Assembly: GCA_013398055.1 (NCBI GenBank)
Contig: VZRS01014440.1
Location: forward strand, 1-64,000
From: Ifrita kowaldi
Taxonomy: Eukaryota > Chordata > Aves > Passeriformes > Cinclosomatidae
Direction of reading: 5' to 3'
Length of the DNA: 64,000 bases
Shown here: positions 47,478-60,480 of the stretch, piece by piece
How positions within the stretch are numbered: position 1 is the first letter of the stretch
Layout of the letters: each line of letters opens with the position of its first letter
The notes under the pieces: model-generated
Seen by the model: only the letters and a program-made list of their open reading frames with translations
What the model was told of the DNA's origin: nothing
Databases searched by the model: none
Position numbers and translations under genes: made by a program

Positions 47478-50400
47478 TTAGGCAGACTGTTTCATCTACA
47501 ATGCTTATTCAATTGCTTCTGTTTGCATACAGCTGACTTTTCTGGAAAACCAATGCATTAAAAACACATCCGTTTAAATACTGTAGACTGTTATTCCAGC
47601 GGAGCTAGAAGCCTCTATCAACTTTTATCAATATGTTGGTCTGAATATGGAACCATATATTTATGAGACAAATATCTTTTAACTCTGACCTGTGGGCTGC
47701 CACTATCCAGCATATTGCTCCATATATACTTTAATATTAGACAGGAGAAGAAAGTATTGTGACATCTCATAAAATCAAAACACTAGTGAATCTCACTTAG
47801 GAAGAGAGGCTCAGTGCTTCTGCCCAGGCAATATCAAAACCTGTTGAGCTATTTCTAAGGGTAATACTAAGAGCACTCACATTGTGATAGAAAAGAACGT
47901 ATCACAGGGCTTTATGGAAGAAATAAATTATTATCAACAAAGCAGCAAAAATAACACATTGATTTTCAAAATTTGGCTAATGCTAACTTCTTAACTACCT
48001 GCAGTCCTTGTTCCAAACCATAATTAGAAAGTCTTATCAGCAGCTCTGTTAAATTAGCACTGAAACTAATTTGGTCACATGGCTTGTAATGCCTAGCGAC
48101 TGGTTTAGACTGGTAAGGTAGGCTGGCAGCCAGCAATGTGTCCTCACTATGCTGGTGCACTGCAAGCTCCGTTCTTCCCACTCTCACATATGAAGATGAA
48201 ATAAATTTTCACTGGTTTAATTGCCATTTAATTGTGAAGATTTTTTCCCTACAAACTCATTTGCCACTAGATGCCACTAAAGGTCAAACAGGCTGCACAG
48301 AAGGCTGAGCATTGACAGCATTGCACTAATAGTCTCTTGCCTTGATGCCCAGAAGATGCACAGCACATCTTTTGAGGGAGAGGTAAGAAGTCACACTTCT
48401 ATTGTAGGTGGCTATGAAGTGGATGGAGCTGGCCACATATGCTTAATTGTAGATGTCACAGTGTCTGGAGATTATTTAGGGATTTATTGAATCCCCCTAA
48501 GCTATAGAAAAATGAATTAACTCAAACATATCAGGAATTCCTGTGGGTTTACAGCTTCTGAAGGAAATTGTGCCACTGGGATGAAAAGAAGTATAAGAAA
48601 AATGTAAATAAATCAGACAGTAGCTCTGAAGCTTATTTTAGACCATAAAGGAGTAAAAATATATGTAAAAGATGGCTATGTAAAAATTCCCAGCATAATA
48701 AAGCCAAGGGCAGTTAAAAGAAAATGCTATAAAGTCCTGATATGGGTCCATACTGTTGCTGAGAACAAAATCTCATCTCTGCTGGTTTTGAGGTGAGGGA
48801 GAGTTGACAGGCGGGGAGAATGTAGCATACTCAGTATGCTGGGTTTTCTCTGTCCCCCAAAGCTCCTCATTCTGTTTTATGGGGAACCATTTACACTGTC
48901 TTCAAACTGTATTGTGCCCAGCTGTCCCAACCGTCATGCAGAGAGTGATATCAAACTGCATCGTCCAAGGAGAGCTCTGAGCGCCCTTATGTTAAGGAGA
49001 TAAAATCCTGTCAGTGACATTTCCTTTGAATAAGATGTGATGTTCTTCAGAAACACATGGTTTGGTGTTTCTAATACTGTTGACACACCAATAAAAGCTT
49101 TGGCTGGGTATGGGCATCTTGTTGCTTCCCAAAGAAGGTTAGAGACGCCCCCAATGAAAGGAATCTGTGGCCAGCAATTTTTAGTATGTGCCAGGCCATC
49201 AGTTTTCTTTAACCTGCGCATGGGGTACTCCTCTCAGAAATGCTTTTTTTCTGGAATTTAGGGTTTACAACATTGCTTCTGTAGTCTAATGTAACTCAAG
49301 GGTAAGACAAGCAATGTTAATACCATAACTAATATTTTGTATGTTCAAACTTGTAAACAATTTGGGGGTAGTTATATGAAAATGCAATAGACTGGATTCA
49401 GATTGGAAGTCTGAAAAATGTTTGTCAAATCTTTAATTGTACCAACAGTTTGAACAAACCTGTCCCCTATGAATTTTTCTCAACTAAGCTGGCTTTCAGG
49501 ATATATTTTTCATGAAGTATAAAACTCCGTGTTTGCTAATGATTCTATGCATGGAGACTGAAGCACTACAGAGCATCATTCAATATTAGCTACTACTCTA
49601 GTAATTGGCTTACATTTCACCAGAAAAGACCACTATAAAAAATTACTGTGATTTGTGTCTGTTGTCGTGGCTTATGGTGGTTGGCCCTGGCAAATAATTT
49701 AAATATGGCATAAACAAGCAAATTCATTTTAGCAATGTGGAAGGAAAGTTCTATAGGGACATACTTTGTTATTTGTTATCAGAGCCAAATACGCAAGTTA
49801 TTTCCTCAGTTTCACCCATAAGAGTGCTAAAATGTGTCCTACAAAAAAATGCTTAGGACATGTTTGTCTAAGTCTCTGAACAAGTCAAAAGAGCAACCAA
49901 TCAAATATGACTCTGTCTGTAGTTTAAAGCAGAGATGGGTAAAATTTTCTTTTATAGGCTAGCACAATGTCCAGTACTACGGAAATCTGCTGCACTCATG
50001 TAAACTTCCTGTGTGCAAGCTAATTCCTGCAGACTGTTCTGCCTCCCTGCACTTCAGGTGATGAAACTCTGCCCTTGAATCTTGGTCAGGGAAAACACAG
50101 ACTTTGCTTTGTGCTCTGATAATACCAGTGGATGTGACTTAAATGAGAAGACGGGAATAGGACTCTCATGGACCCATCCAAATCATCACTTACATGACAG
50201 CACATGTAGAAAGAAGGAGAGGAAATGAGTGCCGAAGATATCCAAATAATGGCACTATTCACATAGAACAAAGAGGACGAAAGATTCAGCACATTCAGAA
50301 CTAGAAAGTGAACTATGGCAGGGAATGTCTGCTCAGAACAAGTGTGTTGATGAGAAACTGCCTTCCTTACTGCTATGTAAAAATAAGAGATATTGATAAT

Positions 50401-52684
50401 CCAGAAGTGAACGGTATTTGTTGAAAAATCATTTCACTCAGCAGCGTTGGCCAGTGGGGAACTGGGAAGAGAAATGCTTTGGGAAAATAAAATTAAAAAC
50501 TGTAAAGTAACCAAGATCTAACTCCTTTGATTAATGATTTATTTATTTATTCATTTACTGTTGTTTCCTTTACTCTTTTTAAGATTTTGCTTTCATAGTT
50601 GGGTAAGTTCGGAAAGTACAGAAACCTCTCAAAAAAAATTTTAATTTGAGAAAAAATAAGAAAAGAAAAGGTCATTAACTTCTGTCCAAGTGAGACTAAA
50701 GAAGCATAAAGAAGCAAAGTGTCTGTATGTACAGATCAATCTTTCATTACAGGGCTTTGGCACAGGACATTTTATGTAATAAGGATTATTTGAAGCTTTT
50801 ACGGCACTTGTCCTTGTTTCATGCAGCAGAGATATCAAGATTACACCTGTTGTTTGTGCCATTCAACAAATTACTTGGCTTTGGTAAACAGAAGAGCAAT
50901 CACAGCTAAACAAATTTAATATTCAGCACCTAAAAGACATATTTTTATCCTATTTAGGGATAAAAAGGGTAAACACTGTGGTTGCTTCTCATCATGGTTC
51001 TCCTGTCAGGAGACATCGGCATGGCAATCCACACCTGAGAAATGGTTTCTGGCATGCCTGACCAGTTTCACTAACCCTGCCTGCAAAGCCTGTCAGGGTG
51101 GATCCAAACACTGTCTCCTGTCTGCCACTTCCAGCATGTACTGCAGCCATGTGTGGTCCTTCAGCTGAAGAACTTGGGGTGTTTTGTGCCATTTCAACCA
51201 CTGCTCCAATTGCCACCACCCAGTCAACCAAAATTGGCTCAAAGAGTGTCAACTTAAGGAACTGCAAGACCAGTAACTTGCCACAGACTTTCAGCATCAG
51301 ATCAGGCAAATTAGGGTTCTCAAACAACCTCTGAATTATACAGATGTTTTTCACACTGTTCTTTTCAAACACAGAGAAATGCATTTCCTCTGTGTAAAAC
51401 AGTATCAATGAGACGTCAGTATCTGTTGCTAGATTAAGGGACCACGTGTGTTCTTTCCTTCCCAATATAATAAGGTCATACCTTCATTTGCAGACAGTTT
51501 GGTAGACACCTATTTTTAGATGCATTTCTGTAATTGCATGTATGACAATTACAAGCAAAATACAACCTAAGGTGGTACTGCCTTCGAAGCACCTCAACAA
51601 TTGTCTCAGGTTAGCAGAGGTAAAAGATGTAATAGAAAAATATTTAATTCATTTGAAGAAGGGTTGCACAAGAGGCAGAGAGAGAAAAAAAACTCCAAGA
51701 GAACAGGCAAAGGTCTTTATGAAGACATGGAATCCTTTTAATATTATTTCAGATTGGGAAAGTTTTGACAGCCGATTCTCTGAAGTGCTCTGGCAGGGGA
51801 AGGGATTAGGATTGTCCTTGTCTGTCTGGGTGTAGAAAAGTTTCAAATATTCATTGTCATATCATTAAATCTAGTAGTAGAAAGGGTCAATAAGGGGCAG
51901 ACGCTGGCAGTTTGTCCTGTCCTTCAACCTCTTTAGTAGTAGGGAGGAAGTTGAGTGAACTTTAGCTAGAGGCTGAATTAGGATTCAGGGGCATACTGTC
52001 AGCAGGACTGGTTATCCCCTCCACATCTCGCACATCTTGAACAGCCTGCTCTGATTCCAATATCCCAACAGACACACTTCCACCATTTCAAAGGAGCTTT
52101 TTCTTTTAGTTCTGCTATTGGGGTGTGTAACCTAGCCTAGGTGGATAACTGCCCTGATGACACTCACAGTGTCCCTGTCATACCTTCATACAGACAGTAC
52201 TGGCAACTGAGGTTTGCTCTCATGCATATTCAGCTGATTAACTGTGTTTCTACTCAGTTACCTATTTACTTGTAAACAACTAACACGGACAAAATAAAAC
52301 ATTAATTTAGTATTTAAATTTTTGTCCCTGCCAGAACACCATCTTCCATTTCATGCCAATGAAATGGAAACAGAAATATCTCTGTCAGCAAAAGCTGTAG
52401 GGGTGACAGCATCACTGCTCCCCGGAGGGGAGAAGATTCAGCCTCTGCTGTTAGAGACATTTGGGAAAACATCTGATCAAGGTGTCTCTTGACTCCTCCC
52501 TTCTCTATCTTGTTATATAAAAAGCTTCTCTGAATTATAACCTTCAAATCAGATTGCGCTTTAAACACCATTAAAAAAAAACATTACAAAGTCCTCTATA
52601 ACATACATACAATCAGTCTGTACTGCTTGTGTGTGCTTTCAAGTGTATTTAGTGTATTTGGTCTAAACTGGGAAACAGTTTTTT
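47478..52684. other. Non-coding, no recognised feature
   Basis: Includes the longest open frame in the window (157 codons, minus strand, 51465-50992), which is not longer than expected by chance and has no recognised homology. A perfect 7-bp inverted repeat lies at 48824-48840 and an ATTT microsatellite at 50538-50556. The 50990-51340 patch is less AT-rich than its surroundings. Confidence 0.5.
50538..50556. repeat. Short (ATTT)n microsatellite
   Basis: About four to five units of ATTT with one interruption. Confidence 0.7.
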
Positions 52685-52743
52685 TATGGATATAGATATT
52701 AATTTATATATGTGTTTGTATACTAATTTATATACATACATGA
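52685..52743. repeat. TA/TG-rich simple repeat
   Basis: Degenerate alternating purine-pyrimidine sequence dominated by TATA and TATG words, including two related TTTATATA(C/T) segments. More of the same type recurs near 52830-52850. Confidence 0.6.
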
Positions 52744-54170
52744 CATAAAACAAAATTTCCTAGTCATCATTAGTACAAAACTGTCGATATAACTAATTGT
52801 ATGTGTAGCTAAGCATGTATAAGACCTCTATGTATATATACACAAAAAAGTAATGAAATATTGCAGCTGAACACGTTTTGTCTTTCAGAATACTGTTATT
52901 TACAAATATTGTTTAATGGATCCAGCCTCAGAAAGAGTTTCACATACTTTCATGAGACTTTTTGGACCGCTTACAGCAGTATATTTTCTGGCTTTTCAAA
53001 ACATTAAGGTCTATGCAAGGGTCCATTCTACTTTTCTGTCCGCTCTGGGGTCTTCTTCAATGCCCCAAAAATAAGTTTTACCTTCAGTTTAAATATTGGA
53101 TCATATTTCTCTTTTGTCCATCATACCAGACTGTTAGAGGGACAGGGCAGCCAGATCATATTTTGTTCAAGTACCTTTTACATTGAAGAACTCACTTCTA
53201 GAACAACCAATAATCACTGTACATTTAGGTCAGTATCTTCTTATCATTTTAACCAAAAAGAAAACTTACAGAATCCTTTTTGAATAGATTTCATATTGGG
53301 TTGAAAGAAATAGTTCAGAAATATTGAAGCCAACTGCTCCTGTCATTTCCAGCAGATTTCTTTTTCAGCCATTTGTGATGAAATGAAACAAAAAAAGCAC
53401 AGAATAAAGTATGGGAAGAAAGGAGGACTAATGCTTTGAGCAATAGCTCACTGCTTAGAATAGAGGGGGTGGGATACAAGTATTCAATTCACTTTTTTCT
53501 TCAAATCCCACCTTTCAATGCCTGATAGGACTACACCATGGGTTGTTCCAGAGGAAAATGTTCTCGAGCTCTTCTATTCATGCTATTCTCGTGAGCACAA
53601 AATGCTAAAGTATTCATGGAGAAACATACTGGCACCTCTCAGGAGAGTCACTGTAGGAGCACGAGATGTGATGTCTCTCACTGGGTGAGACAGAGAGAAG
53701 GACACATACAGAGGCACAAGAAAGAGGGCAAGAGGTAACACACAGGGCATGATGAAGGGATACCCATACACACCTGTGGGTCTGCCTCTTCCGTGCTTGT
53801 ACACTGCAATGCCTGCTTCCTGCACACCAGAGCTTGGAGAGGTGCAAGAGTGCTGATGGTACTCCCAGAGCTGATCAACAGCTTTTTCTGTTTATCCAGT
53901 ACACATGCTCTTTAAGCGGATGATACCATACTTTTTCTCCACCTTCCACATATGCCTTTGTCACCAGTGGTTGTCTGCAAAATTTCTGAGATCCTTCTAG
54001 GACAGCCTCTGGCATTCTCTTCCAGAAAGGAGCATGGTATCTGCAGGCCAGCAGAGCTCAGAGTGCATGCTAACTGCTTACAAGGACGGTATGAGCAGCC
54101 AAGGTGATTTTTGTCTGCCCAGATTTAAACACCTGTGATTTATATATACCCATCTGAGCTGTTCATTCTA
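52744..54170. other. Non-coding, no recognised feature
   Basis: No gene or repeat family is recognised. 53600-53880 is less AT-rich and has overlapping open frames of 66-80 codons on the minus strand in all three frames, which points to composition and not coding. Confidence 0.5.
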
Positions 54171-54195
54171 TGTTTATGTCAAAAAGACATAAACA
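54171..54195. other. Perfect 10-bp hairpin
   Basis: TGTTTATGTC (54171-54180), loop AAAAA, then its exact reverse complement GACATAAACA (54186-54195). The stem contains a forkhead-like TGTTTAT word on each strand. Confidence 0.85.
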
Positions 54196-55542
54196 GGCAT
54201 ATATAGAACACAATTCACCTTATTTATTTCATGCTTGAATATGTCTAAAATAATAAGATTAATTCAGTCTATCTAAAGTTACTTCTCCTGTTGACTATAA
54301 AGGGAATCCAGGTGCCTAGTGCAGTACACAAATTTTCTTTATACACAGCTGGAGAAATGACTTGTATCTCACTCCAAATCCAGACTAGTCTGTGAGGTTC
54401 TAGCAGCCCTGATAATAATGACTACCTACAATTTAGAGGACCACTCGCTTAGACTCTCTCTCCTAACCGCCAGGCTCTGAACAGTGGACACCGAAAGGCT
54501 GAGGAAAAAGCTCAGATTTTCATGTTAGCATGGTTACCTTTTGCACTGTGATTCAAATTCTGGAGGGCTTGTTTGCAGCTGCTGTACTTAACCAGCCACC
54601 TGGTCCCAAATAATGTTGATTTTATTGAGACAGATCAGGGAAGATGGTGGATGATTTTTCAAACTTAATTGTCCCCTGACACTGGTGTTAACATGAAACC
54701 TGATATGATCTGCTCATAGTGCACTTCTTTCGGATGAAGAGGTTATGTTCAAGCACTCACCCTCTACTGTGAGCCTAATATTGTAAAATGCCTTAAATGT
54801 AGTGTCGTGTAGGTTAAAGCCCAGACAGGGATGGGTAAAAAGAGGGAATGTTTATTGGTCCGCAACTTTGACCAGCCTCAGCTCCACTACTCACCCTGTA
54901 GCTACACATACCCTGCAAAGTGAATGGGGTACACCTCAGGGTAATGCCTACACTTCAATGATTTCCCTGAGAAAACAAGTGAGTATGGGTTTAAAGCAGA
55001 GGGAGTCATAGCAGTATTGTGAGAGGCAAATCCAGAGAATGAGAAAGAGCTGAAGTACTAAGGGCATGTGCAAAAAGAAAAAATTAAATCATTTTTATAA
55101 AGGGTAGAAACGACCACAATATTTTATATTTAAATGGTCTTTTTGCAAATTCCCAGTGAATTTTATTTTATCTACAGACAATCTGGGTTTTCTTCTTTTT
55201 TTCTAAATTGATTCTTTATAGGATTTGTGTGGGTTTTCTTTTGTTTCCATGGTATTTATTATCCAGCCATTTGCTTTCTATTCTGGGTTGAACACAGAAT
55301 GAAAAGCTTGAGTTGCTGGGGCTAGACTACTACTTGCTGTAAATCAGGACAGTAGTATCAACTTCAATGAAGTCACTGTTTATTTATATCATCTGACCTT
55401 TGAAATTTTATGATGTAGAACATTATGAAGAAACCTTGGAAAGGAAGTCCATTTGTTTGTTAGGCATGATTGTGTTTGTTTGTATTGACTTTCAGAATAA
55501 ATGGATAGTATAAGGCAGTAAATGCACTACCAGAATTCAGAA
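54196..55542. other. Non-coding, no recognised feature
   Basis: Unique-looking AT-rich sequence with short frames only. Confidence 0.55.
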
Positions 55543-55567
55543 TGTAATGCATTCATAATGCATTACA
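55543..55567. other. Perfect 11-bp hairpin
   Basis: TGTAATGCATT (55543-55553), loop CAT, then its exact reverse complement AATGCATTACA (55557-55567). The palindromic ATGCAT is an octamer/POU-like half-site, but no function is evident. Confidence 0.85.
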
Positions 55568-58500
55568 AAAGAGAAGGCAAAATAAGGACAAGCTGGACAG
55601 CTCCAGGCTCACTGAACAAATGGTAAATGCAAGAACTTGATGTTTTTGTTTTCACAGAATTTAAAGACATTTTCAACATTTTAACCTCTCTTCAAGGGAA
55701 GACATAGGTCCTGCAGCTTAGGTGCTGCAGCACCTAGCACAGGCAGTGTCTTGCATCTTCCTTGATGCCTATAACCTGTGAATTCCTGCATTCAGGGGTT
55801 TGCACTGCCACAGACTTAATCAATGCTGATCTTTTTGTTTGTTTTTTTTTTAAACCTCCTCCCTCAAAAACTACTGTCTGAATAATCTCTTCTCTGAAAC
55901 ATGCTCAAATGGACAACTTACCCACCAGCGTACTTATTTACCACTGTGTGAACTGCTTGCCATTTGTGATGTTATAACATCCCTATGGCAACTGCAGCAC
56001 TTGCTTACTTTGGAAAGTCATTTTAGGAAAGTATTGAATTTATTTTTAGCTTCTTTTAGTGAAATCTAGCAGCTGGAAATGAAGTGAGCCAGCACCATGT
56101 TACTAGCCAGAGCTGTGCAGAAGAAAGAACTACTGGTTTTAATCATATTATTTTCATCATTATTTAATTATTTCTTTACTCTGCAAAATACCTGAGTCCT
56201 CTCTCTGCCCTTTCTCTATCAATATATATTTTGCTAATGTATTGGCTAAAATTGAAATTGGACTTTAAGACATGGTGATACCGTCAACATAATCGTTTTC
56301 ATTGTGATGTTTATTATTAACCTTAATTCCAAAAGGCTTGATCATAACGACAGTTCAAAATCATAATTGAAATTGTGAGAACAATGATTAAATTGGAAAA
56401 AGTGTAAGGAAAATTGTCTTGTTAAAAGAAATAAAAATTTCTTCAACTTGGGTCTACGTCACAGATTTGTATGTTTAGGATCAGCAATAATGAAGAAACA
56501 AGAATCGGTTCAGATGTCACTTTTCCTCTCCGGCTTTCAGGCAAAAAAAAAAAAAATGTGAAGCTATATTCCCTCTTCAATGTATATTTTGATAAAGGGA
56601 GAAGTAATTAAGAAAATCAGCCATAAACTTTACATGCCATCAAAAGCAGCAGACATTAAACTCAGAAGCTCATTCCTTTTTCTTTTTTCATAGTAGGAGT
56701 CCCCACTCAGGCTTGCCACAATCTGAGAATACCATTTATAAAATTATAAGATTGAAAATCGCATTTTCTAGTTATTTCTCTCTCCTCACACCTGTATTGT
56801 GTAACCTATCACATATGTTTATGATTTACTGCTCTTTCCCATGTGTTGCAACCATATATGATCCATCCCTCTTCACAGGGAAGCTTGGAAATGCTACGTA
56901 AATTAAACTTGGCAGAGAAATTAATGTGCCTGCTTATATATCCTCACAGGCAGAGGGGCAGATACTGAGCAAAAACTGTGAGACACTGTGGCAGGTCATG
57001 TTGTAGTGCTCCAAAGTTAAGAGCACACTCCTAGCTGCCGAATTCATAATGCCGAGGTAAGAGCTGGAGATGCTGTGCAGCAATCAGACAGATGTTAGGC
57101 TCCTGCACCACGTATCACAAGCAATCTAAGCCCGGAGACGCTTTCACTAGACCACGAGAAGGAACAAGGAGGAGAATGTGTCTGAAATCCTTTTCCATGG
57201 ATGAAAATAAAAAACCTCATGTGGCAGCAAGTTCTAAAAGTTTGATACCTGCTGGGTAAAGTACTTTCTTCTAGCTATTTTAAGCTCACCTCCTCCTAGT
57301 GCCGTTGAATGCTCTCTGGTTCCGGTATTGTGAGATTTGGTAAATAACAGTTCTGCCTTCACCTTACCCACTGCCTTCAGGAATTGTAAACCTCAGACTG
57401 TCATCCCTCAGACTTCTCTGCTCAGAAAGAGGTCCCAGCCCTTTAGACTCTTCTCAGAAGATGGCAGCACCATCTCCTATCATTGTGCCTTGTCAGTGGC
57501 TTTTAGTTTCCGGGTCCTCTCCTGGATCTCTCAGTCTTGATTTTTTTGACCCTTCAGAGGACTAACTTCAAGAGGAAAGCCCCCATAACCTGTTGGTTAA
57601 GGTACTGTTTTGGAAATAGCAGACTAGGAGTAGTTCCTAGGAGCCTCTGGCTTCCTCATGGAGGTTCTCATTTGAAAGCCGCATAGCAGCAATGGCGATC
57701 CACTTTTCATCTCTTTCAAGACAGATCCCAGGACGCCTGCTCTGTGCATTTCAAATCACCTTCATGAGGACCTGAGCCAGCTTAGCATTGTCAGGAGTAT
57801 TATTAAGCCATGTCCTGCAACGCATGGTATTTTTTGTGTCATTTTGGATTTTTAGATTGTCTTAAACACTCAAATATCTTTCTTTGAGCCTTTCTCCTGA
57901 ATTTAAAGACCAGCATGCTTTTTAAGCAACATGATGCTTTCTTGAATGCTTGCCAGCATGCTCAGAGCCTTGCTTATTGTGCATAAAATAACCATAATGA
58001 TTTGATATACTTGAATCCTAAGAATAAATATACTTTTTTTTCTTCTCTAAGCCCCCTCTATGTATAGATTTAGTGTGTTTCATAATGCTCTCAGCTTTTT
58101 TTTGGCAGCTGTGCTCTGGAACATTTTTGGCATGAACACTTACTTCTTGGCAGTAATGCAAGCTTTTATTACACTATATATATTATTTCTTTTCAATTGT
58201 TCTGGTTTACTACTATAAATGTGTGTCCCTTCCAGTTTTCTTTCAGTGGAGTGTAGTCAAAATGCTTAACTTCTTGCATTAATAGGCAAGGAATTTCCAT
58301 GTACATGCTTTTCTTGCATTCAAAGGTCTACACATTTATCTACTCCAAGTGCTTTTGCTCATAAAATGTGGGAAACACAACCCTGGGAACAGTTATTTCT
58401 TTCTCAAATAAATTAGTTCAATAAGCTTTCTCTCTCTCATTTTGTCAATGTATTTGGTACTTTTTTGGGAGTATGTACTACAGGGGAAAAAAAAGTCCTA

Positions 58501-59618
58501 TTTCTTCTCATCTATTAACAGGCAATTGATTTAGATAATCAAACAGAAGCTCCACAGTGTCAGGTTTGCTGATAGTATTGGGAATTAGATCAGTAAATAT
58601 TAGAAAACGAAGAAACCATTAATTCACATGTATAAATACATTGTCACTGTCAGTGTGTCCCATGTTAATGTGCCATATTGTCCAATGGCAGATGTATATA
58701 GTGTGTTTTGGACTCTGTACGTAATATCTGTGCAGTAGCAGATTGCAGTAAGTCAAAGCTGGTACCTCTCCTCATTAAAACAGTGAGGGTAACATTTTTT
58801 GACAAATGCATGTTGGAAGTTACCCATCTTCCTTTTAGATTCTGTCTGCTTACACATTCTATTAGTTTATATACAGTTTACTTAATTATTTGCTGCAGCA
58901 CTTTCCATGAATTACAGTTTAGCCGGCTGTATAATTTTTCCCAGTTCATCCTTAAAAAGAAAATATGGATCTGTTTTCTCTATCTTCTGGACACTCAGTC
59001 ATGCCCTCCCAAGATCTGAAAAATACCCATCTTCAACCCTGGAACTGCTCAATCCAGTTTCTAAAATATAGCTGAGAATTATGCTTAATATTATCTCCTT
59101 AAGAGATTGTCAGCCTTCCTCTACATGTTTTTCCCTTGGACTTTCTCTGAGGGGAATATTAGTTTGCAATTCCCCAGAGTTTATTGAAAACTATCTTAAG
59201 TCTTCTAGGGTTTATTACACCTTTTTCCTTATTTTTCTTCCTACCTTAGTGATTTTGGATCACTATCACTATTTGTTTGTTGGTTTCATTTATTTAGTTT
59301 TTGTCATGTCTAGAACAACTAGGTGCCATCCATTATTTTTTTCCTCAAGTTTGAAGCACTGTAAGTTCTTACAAGCCTCTTACATTAATAGTGGACATAT
59401 TTCATTTCCATTTAGCACCTGTGTATTCAAACCTGAATTAAAACCATCCTCATTACGGTACAGACACACCTTTTAACTATCCTGCTCATCAGTCTGATAA
59501 CAGAGGTAAAAAGCCAAAGGTAATACAACAAGAAGGTATTTTCAATAATGTTAAAATTTTTAAAAAGAAATAGATAATCAACTATATCACCAGAAAAAGA
59601 GTTTTATTCTTGAGAAAC
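55568..59618. other. Non-coding, no recognised feature
   Basis: AT-rich unique sequence. Near 57590-57610 a short stretch (TTGGTTAAGGTACTG) resembles the sequence following the A-box at 31196-31210, a weak hint of a second SINE remnant. No gene is recognised. Confidence 0.5.
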
Positions 59619-59653
59619 TAGACATTAATTTATTTAAATTAGACATTAATTTA
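59619..59653. repeat. 14-bp duplication (period 21)
   Basis: TAGACATTAATTTA occurs identically at 59619-59632 and 59640-59653. Confidence 0.85.
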
Positions 59654-60099
59654 GAAATTGAAAATGTTAGTTTATACAGACCTCTGTGGAATATGTCTGA
59701 AAGATCATAAGGGGAAACATTAGGGGTTAAAATTGCAACAGAATATGTATGGGGAGGATTAATTTTAAATGTTAAAAAATATTTGTGTAATAAAGTCTAT
59801 TCGTGTAAACTCCTCTGATAATCAATACAGAAAAATAATCACCACTATCTGTAGAGGATATCTTCCCATCCTGAAGTACGAAAGCATCATGATTTGGTCT
59901 CTCAAATAGCCTTTCTTTCTTCAGAAGTAAAAAAGTAGGATGAGGAGCTCAGGCTGCTTCCTAGCTTTTAGACAGCTAAAATTAGGTAAGATTAGCCTGG
60001 CCTAGTTAACAGCAACTTGGAACAAAGGAAATTAAAAGACTCAGGTGTTCTTCAACAGGACAACACAATAAACAAAGCAGCATAACAAAAATACTACTT

Positions 60100-60480
60100 T
60101 CCATAAGAGAAAACAAGTGCAGATTCAGTGTCAGATGAGGAAATTCAGGTCAAAAATCAAGAGCCAAGAGGTGGAGGGACCAAGACATTTTGTACATGTG
60201 TGAAATGAAGGACGTAGCAAGAAGAGCTGAGGTATCAACACTGGCTAACTCATGACAGTGGTAGGTTGGAAGCAATAACAGGTTTCTGTGCAAAAGTGAG
60301 AAGCAGGACAGGGGCAGGAGTCTGTCTTCAAGGGAACCAGGACCTGGTTTTGTTTTAGAGTAGGGATAGAAAGGATGGTAGAAGAAGTAAGGAGGAGAGA
60401 TAGAAAAACAGTAGTGAGGAACTATAGAAGAATTCTAAAAGCTTGAAAAAATGAATCCTAAGGGAGGATTAATAGCAGAA
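60100..60480. other. Purine-rich (+ strand) stretch
   Basis: A and G strongly dominate the + strand over about 380 bases, most intensely from 60355 to 60420 with many GGA, GAA and AGG words. It encodes nothing recognisable. It may be an old transposable-element remnant or a low-complexity region. Confidence 0.5.

Noticed and set aside
48934..49221. 95-codon minus-strand ORF that looked protein-like
   Set aside because: No family could be named, the opposite strand is also open over the same interval, and no start context or splice signals stand out.
50992..51465. Longest open frame (157 codons, minus strand) as a gene
   Set aside because: With about 128,000 codons over six frames, a frame of this length is expected roughly once or twice by chance. 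It shows no domain, signal or known homology, and no clear splice context.
53583..53878. Cysteine- and serine-rich minus-strand ORFs
   Set aside because: All three minus-strand frames are open over the same stretch, which points to base composition instead of coding.
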